From Woeseia sp. (GTDB taxonomy: Bacteria > Pseudomonadota > Gammaproteobacteria > Steroidobacterales > Woeseiaceae), in assembly GCA_018701055.1 (NCBI GenBank), contig JABIUH010000218.1, positions 1 through 18,264 of the forward strand: a stretch of 18,264 bases of DNA. Reading direction: 5' to 3'. The position numbers were made by a program, and so were the translations under genes. Each line of letters starts with the position of its first letter. The first letter of the stretch is position 1. The notes below the pieces were generated by a model. It was not told the DNA's origin and did no database searches. It saw only the letters and a program-made list of their open reading frames with translations. This document shows, in pieces, positions 14,927 to 18,264 of this stretch.

Positions 14927-15360
14927 TTAAACGCCGCAAAGGCTGTCGGTCGGAAACACAGGTAAAACGGAGCATCCGCTTAGTCCGTGGGGCTACGGTG
15001 CGCATCGAAGAATAAGGACGCAACGACCCATGCCCATGCGGATCCCGCAGGCATTTTTAAACACTGCGGCCTACAGCCGCGCCTATAGGACGACCCCCTT
15101 AGAAATCGCTTATTTTAGGCGCTATGTGCTGGCCTCAATCTTTATGCCTTATTTTTCGCCGTTAGCTGGGGCGTGCCGAATAGCTCGCAAAATCTCACTG
15201 CGTGTGGTCAGAATCACAGGTTTTGAACCCTTTTTTCCGCGACGACAAAAACTGTACTTTGATGGGTGTAAATTGAACACAAACGTCCCTGTTCGCGACC
15301 CTAGCTCTGCGAAGGGCTGTGCGTAAAATTTTGTTCGATACATTATTTTTCTTCAGCGCA
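14927..15360. other. intergenic region without supported genes
   Basis: Nothing convincing is encoded here. Both strands have an open frame of 60-100 codons (for example plus 15030-15326), but their composition is not protein-like. A weak hairpin with a T-run (GGTT, TTG, AACC, CTTTTTT near 15221-15237) could be a minor plus-strand terminator. The region just precedes the rplQ terminator. Confidence 0.4.
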
Positions 15361-15362
15361 AC

Positions 15363-15394
15363 AAAAAAAGCCGCACAAATGTGCGGCCTTTTTC
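15363..15394 (-). terminator. intrinsic terminator of the alpha operon
   Basis: On the minus strand, GCCGCAC and GTGCGGC form a 7-bp stem with an ATTT loop, followed by a run of seven T. It lies about 26 nt after the rplQ stop, the expected place for the end of the alpha operon transcript. On the plus strand it also has a five-T run. Confidence 0.9.
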
Positions 15395-15413
15395 GATTCA
15401 TTGCGATGACTAT

Positions 15414-15797
15414 CTAGTCTTCAGATGACTCCACTTCAGCAGGCCCCTGAACCAATTGGACCAACGCCATTGGTGCAGCGTCGCCCGCACGCGGTCCCAT
15501 TTTCAGGATGCGCAGATACCCACCCGGCCGCTCTTTAAAACGAGGGCCAAGATCCGAAAATAATTTTCCTACGGCAGCCTTATCGCGCAATCGGCTGAAA
15601 GCGAGCCGCCGATTTGCAACACCGTCTATTTTTGCCAGCGTAATCAATGGCTCGATAACCCGACGAAGCTCTTTCGCTTTCGGCAACGTCGTCTTGATTG
15701 TTTCGTGCACCACCAGTGATGTCGCCATGTTGCGAAACATAGCTTTGCGGTGAGAGCTGTTGCGGCCAAGTTTTCGACCGGATTTTCTGTGACGCAT
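15414..15797 (-). CDS. rplQ: 50S ribosomal protein L17
   Basis: This 127-residue protein has the typical N-terminus MRHRKSGRKLGRNSSHRKAM and the GGYLRILKMGPRAGDAAPMA segment of L17, a large-subunit protein near the polypeptide exit tunnel. Length and sequence style match gammaproteobacterial L17. AAAGG lies 8 nt before the ATG. It is the last gene of the alpha operon, separated from rpoA by 66 nt that contain a REP-like hairpin; the terminator follows. Confidence 0.97.
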   Translation of the reverse strand: MRHRKSGRKLGRNSSHRKAMFRNMATSLVVHETIKTTLPKAKELRRVIEPLITLAKIDGVANRRLAFSRLRDKAAVGKLFSDLGPRFKERPGGYLRILKMGPRAGDAAPMALVQLVQGPAEVESSED

Positions 15798-15825
15798 TTT
15801 TCTAGCCTTTAAAGTGCCAACGATC

Positions 15826-15850
15826 GGGGTCAGAGTTTGTCTCTGACCCC
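15826..15850. repeat. REP-like inverted repeat between rpoA and rplQ (copy 3)
   Basis: GGGGTCAGAG (15826-15835), loop TTTGT and CTCTGACCCC (15841-15850) form a perfect 10-bp stem. It lies 13 nt after the rpoA stop, inside the alpha operon. The same core is found at 12119 and partly at 10644. There is no T-tract, so full termination is unlikely, but it may stabilise the rpoA mRNA end or reduce rplQ expression. Confidence 0.65.
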
Positions 15851-15863
15851 AAACGGGGATTTC

Positions 15864-16865
15864 TTAGATTGCGAATTCGTGTTCGGGACGCAAGCTCGCG
15901 GGTGGCCAGTTGTCCAGCAGCATACCAAGACCCAATCCATGCCCTTCGAGCACTTCTTTGATCTCTGTGAGCGACTTCTTGCCAAGGTTTGGCGTTCTAA
16001 GAAGCTCAACTTCCGTACGCAGAACAAGGTCACCGATATACATGATGTTTTCGGCTTTGAGGCAATTCGCTGAACGTACTGTCAACTCAAGCTCATCGAC
16101 CGGACGCAGGAGAATCGGATCAACCTGATGCTCTGCCGCTGTGCCAGCGCTTTCGTCCTGACCCTGAAGATCAACAAAGACAGAGAGCTGATCTTTAAGA
16201 ATGCTACCCGCACGACGAATTGCTTCTTCCGGATCAATCGTTCCATTTGTTTCGATATCGATGATCAACTTATCGAGGTCAGTACGCTGTTCAACTCGTG
16301 CAGCCTCAACGTCATAAGTAACACGATTAACGGGGCTGAAGGATGCATCAAGCTGCAAACGACCAATTGGGCCAGATTGCTCTTCAAATGCCGGACGGCG
16401 GGTTGCCGCACGGTAGCCACGACCACGTTCAACTTTAAGCACCATGTTCAAGTGCCCTTCTTTAGTCAAACTGGCAATAACCATATCAGGGTTCATGATT
16501 TCAACGTCATGATCCAGCTGAATGTCCGCACCGGTCACAACGCCAGGGCCTTTCTTTGATATTCTGAGCTCTGCCGTATCGCGAGTATGCATACGCACCG
16601 CGACCTGCTTTAGATTCAAAAGAATGTCGACGACATCTTCCTGAACCCCTTCGATACTGGTGTATTCATGAAGCACACCGTCTATTTCCGCTTCCGTTAC
16701 TGCCGCTCCGGGCATTGAGGAAAGAAGAATTCGGCGTAGTGCATTTCCGAGTGTATGACCGTAACCACGTTCAAACGGCTCAATCGTAACCTTCGCGTGA
16801 AGATCATTGACTGGCGCGACTTTGACAACACGTGGTTTCAGAAACTCGTTAACAGATTCCTGCAT
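15864..16865 (-). CDS. rpoA: DNA-directed RNA polymerase alpha subunit
   Basis: This 333-residue protein has the assembly domain at residues 1-235 (EPFERGYGHTLGNALRRILL, SSMPGAAVTEAEIDGVLHEY) and a C-terminal domain from about residue 250 with helix-hairpin-helix elements (SANCLKAENIMYIGDLV, TPNLGKKSLTEIKEVLEGHG). The latter contacts UP elements and activators. The length is close to the 329 residues of E. coli. It dimerises to start RNA polymerase assembly. AGGAG lies 8 nt before the ATG. It follows rpsD by 15 nt. Confidence 0.98.
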   Translation of the reverse strand: MQESVNEFLKPRVVKVAPVNDLHAKVTIEPFERGYGHTLGNALRRILLSSMPGAAVTEAEIDGVLHEYTSIEGVQEDVVDILLNLKQVAVRMHTRDTAELRISKKGPGVVTGADIQLDHDVEIMNPDMVIASLTKEGHLNMVLKVERGRGYRAATRRPAFEEQSGPIGRLQLDASFSPVNRVTYDVEAARVEQRTDLDKLIIDIETNGTIDPEEAIRRAGSILKDQLSVFVDLQGQDESAGTAAEHQVDPILLRPVDELELTVRSANCLKAENIMYIGDLVLRTEVELLRTPNLGKKSLTEIKEVLEGHGLGLGMLLDNWPPASLRPEHEFAI

Positions 16866-16880
16866 GGGTGTAACTCCTGA

Positions 16881-17501
16881 CTATTTCGAGTACAGCTCGA
16901 CGACAAGGTTTTCATTAATGTCCGGAAGGATATCTTCACGGCCCGGTAGGGATTTTAATGTCCCCGTCATCTTCTTCGCATCCACATCCACCCATTCCGG
17001 CAAGCCGACTTGAGACGCAATTTCCAGCGCGCTTTGAATGCGAAGTTGCTTTTTGGACTTTTCGCGAATGCCAACTGCATCACCCGCACCAACTTGTGCT
17101 GATGGAATGTTAACAATTGTGCCGTTCACTTCGATGCCTTTATGGCTAACGAGTTGACGAGCTTCAGCGCGAGTGGATGCAAAACCCATGCGATAGACGA
17201 CATTGTCTAGACGACCCTCTAGCAAGCGCAACAGATTTTCACCCGTTGAGCCTTTAAGCTGAGCGGCCCTCTTATAATAATTACGGAACTGTCGCTCCAG
17301 CACCCCGTACATACGACGCAGTTTTTGTTTCTCACGAAGCTGCAGACCGTACTCCGAGACACGCGGGCGGCGTTGAGCCGCGCCACCTGGAGGAACATCT
17401 AGTTTGCACTTTGATTCGAGCGGCCGTATGCCACTTTTCAAAAACAGATCCGTACCTTCGCGGCGGGACAGTTTACATTTTGGTCCGAGATATCTTGCCA
17501 T
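16881..17501 (-). CDS. rpsD: 30S ribosomal protein S4
   Basis: This 206-residue protein starts MARYLGPKCKLSRREGTDLF and has the S4 RNA-binding domain (NVVYRMGFASTRAEARQLVS, about 98-117) and the C-terminal PGREDILPDINENLVVELYSK. S4 is a primary 16S rRNA binding protein and in enterobacteria represses the alpha operon; whether that holds here cannot be seen, because the control site would lie upstream of the window. Length is as in E. coli (206). Confidence 0.98.
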   Translation of the reverse strand: MARYLGPKCKLSRREGTDLFLKSGIRPLESKCKLDVPPGGAAQRRPRVSEYGLQLREKQKLRRMYGVLERQFRNYYKRAAQLKGSTGENLLRLLEGRLDNVVYRMGFASTRAEARQLVSHKGIEVNGTIVNIPSAQVGAGDAVGIREKSKKQLRIQSALEIASQVGLPEWVDVDAKKMTGTLKSLPGREDILPDINENLVVELYSK

Positions 17502-17531
17502 TACTTAGTCTCTATAAACGGCGTTAATGGT

Positions 17532-17912
17532 TTAGACGCGACGCTTTTTGGGCGGCCGACAGCCGTTGTGAGGAATAGGTGTTACGTCTTCTATATTCTG
17601 AACACGAAAACCGAGCGCGTTCAATGCACGGACTGCAGATTCTCTGCCTGGCCCTGGCCCACGAACGCGAACGTCGACGTTCTTGACGCCAAACTCAAGC
17701 GCTGCCTTGCCTGCTTTGTCAGATGCCACTTGTGCAGCAAACGGCGTCGATTTTCGTGAGCCACGAAAGCCACATCCACCAGCGGTTGCCCACGACAAAG
17801 CATTACCTTGACGATCGGTTATCGTAATAATTGTGTTATTGAAGGACGCATGGATGTGTGCAATTGCATCCACAACATGCTTTTTAACCTTCTTCTTCTT
17901 CGCTTCTGCCAC
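17532..17912 (-). CDS. rpsK: 30S ribosomal protein S11
   Basis: This 126-residue protein has a lysine-rich N-terminus (MAEAKKKKVKKHVVDAIAHI), ASFNNTIITITDRQGNALSW and the C-terminal THGCRPPKKRRV-like end, here PHNGCRPPKKRRV. S11 sits on the platform of the small subunit. The start is a GTG with AGGAG 7 nt upstream. It lies in the usual place between rpsM and rpsD, 30 nt from rpsD. Confidence 0.98.
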   Translation of the reverse strand: MAEAKKKKVKKHVVDAIAHIHASFNNTIITITDRQGNALSWATAGGCGFRGSRKSTPFAAQVASDKAGKAALEFGVKNVDVRVRGPGPGRESAVRALNALGFRVQNIEDVTPIPHNGCRPPKKRRV

Positions 17913-17998
17913 GGATGGCTCCTAATCGTTCTATTCGTCTATTGCGTTGCCAACAAATGTCGGCACCGTACAAATACAGTACTAATATTTAAGTAGAT

Positions 17999-18264
17999 CT
18001 ACCGCTTAATGGGTCGACGCGGACCTTTGCGAGTGCGCGCATTTGTTTGCGTTCGTTGTCCACGCATTGGTAACCCACGTCGGTGTCGAATGCCACGATA
18101 ACAACCCAAATCCATCAGGCGTTTTATGTTCATGGATGTTTCGCGACGCAAATCACCCTCAACAACAAATTTCGCAACAGCGCTACGAAGTTCCGCGACT
18201 TCAGGTTCAGCAAGATCCTTTACCTGAGTGTGCGGTGCAATTTTGGCTGTTGCGCAAATTTGCT
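17999..18264 (-). CDS. rpsM: 30S ribosomal protein S13, N-terminal part cut by window edge
   Basis: The last 88 codons are present, ending in TAG at 17999-18001; the start lies beyond the right edge. The residues match S13: AKIAPHTQVKDLAEPEVAEL, the RETSMNIKRLMDLGCYRGIR segment, and the basic C-terminal tail RGLPMRGQRTQTNARTRKG that reaches the decoding region and the P-site tRNA. It precedes rpsK by 86 nt, in normal operon order. Confidence 0.97.
   Translation of the reverse strand, partial: QICATAKIAPHTQVKDLAEPEVAELRSAVAKFVVEGDLRRETSMNIKRLMDLGCYRGIRHRRGLPMRGQRTQTNARTRKGPRRPIKR

Noticed and set aside
15030..15326. 98-codon plus-strand open frame preceded by AAGGA
   Set aside because: The Shine-Dalgarno-like AAGGA is suggestive, but the protein has no recognisable order or motif, and an opposite-strand frame of similar quality exists.
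1..18264. CRISPR array, tRNA or rRNA genes
   Set aside because: No regularly spaced repeats, and no tRNA- or rRNA-like conserved stretches were seen on either strand.

Overview
The window is an 18.3 kb chromosomal stretch of a proteobacterium, most likely an uncultured or environmental gammaproteobacterium. The right end is the 3' part of the alpha ribosomal operon in the standard order rpsM-rpsK-rpsD-rpoA-rplQ. The remaining recognisable genes (trpS, pepQ-type dipeptidase, pterin carbinolamine dehydratase, Cdd1, gamma-glutamyltranspeptidase) are ordinary for that group. I cannot name a genus; the assignment is inference from gene order and protein style.

Layout. 1-1764 (minus): amino-acid racemase, beta-carbonic anhydrase and a HAD hydrolase (cut by the window edge), tightly packed. 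1855-2814 (minus): an SRPBCC/AHSA1-like protein followed directly by a two-helix membrane protein. 3185-5423 (plus): two exported enzymes, a fumarylacetoacetate-hydrolase-fold protein and a metallo-beta-lactamase-fold hydrolase. 5453-6830 (minus): three small genes of unknown function separated by quasi-palindromic sites that look like integron attC sites. Two of these sites are clearly related to each other and a third is weak. No integrase is visible, so this resembles a CALIN (attC cluster lacking an integrase). 6833-10441 (minus): YtoQ-family protein, cupin, TrpS and gamma-glutamyltranspeptidase. 10767-12110 (plus): Xaa-Pro dipeptidase, apparently expressed from a leaderless promoter. 12154-14065 (minus): an SDR, a DUF3291 protein, Cdd1 and pterin carbinolamine dehydratase, with overlapping stops and starts for the first three. 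14066-15413: a gene-poor gap with a strong terminator, a 38-residue ORF and what may be a decayed gene. 15414-18264 (minus): the alpha operon with its own terminator.

The most notable items are the attC-like cassette cluster and, within it, a small membrane-anchored protein. Its frame is broken at CTT TGA G, the same slip codons used in the prfB (RF2) programmed +1 frameshift; skipping one base gives one continuous 137-residue protein that ends just before the attC site. GGGGTCAG-type inverted repeats (REP-like) also recur, one of them inside the alpha operon between rpoA and rplQ. No CRISPR array, tRNA, rRNA, transposase or phage gene was found.
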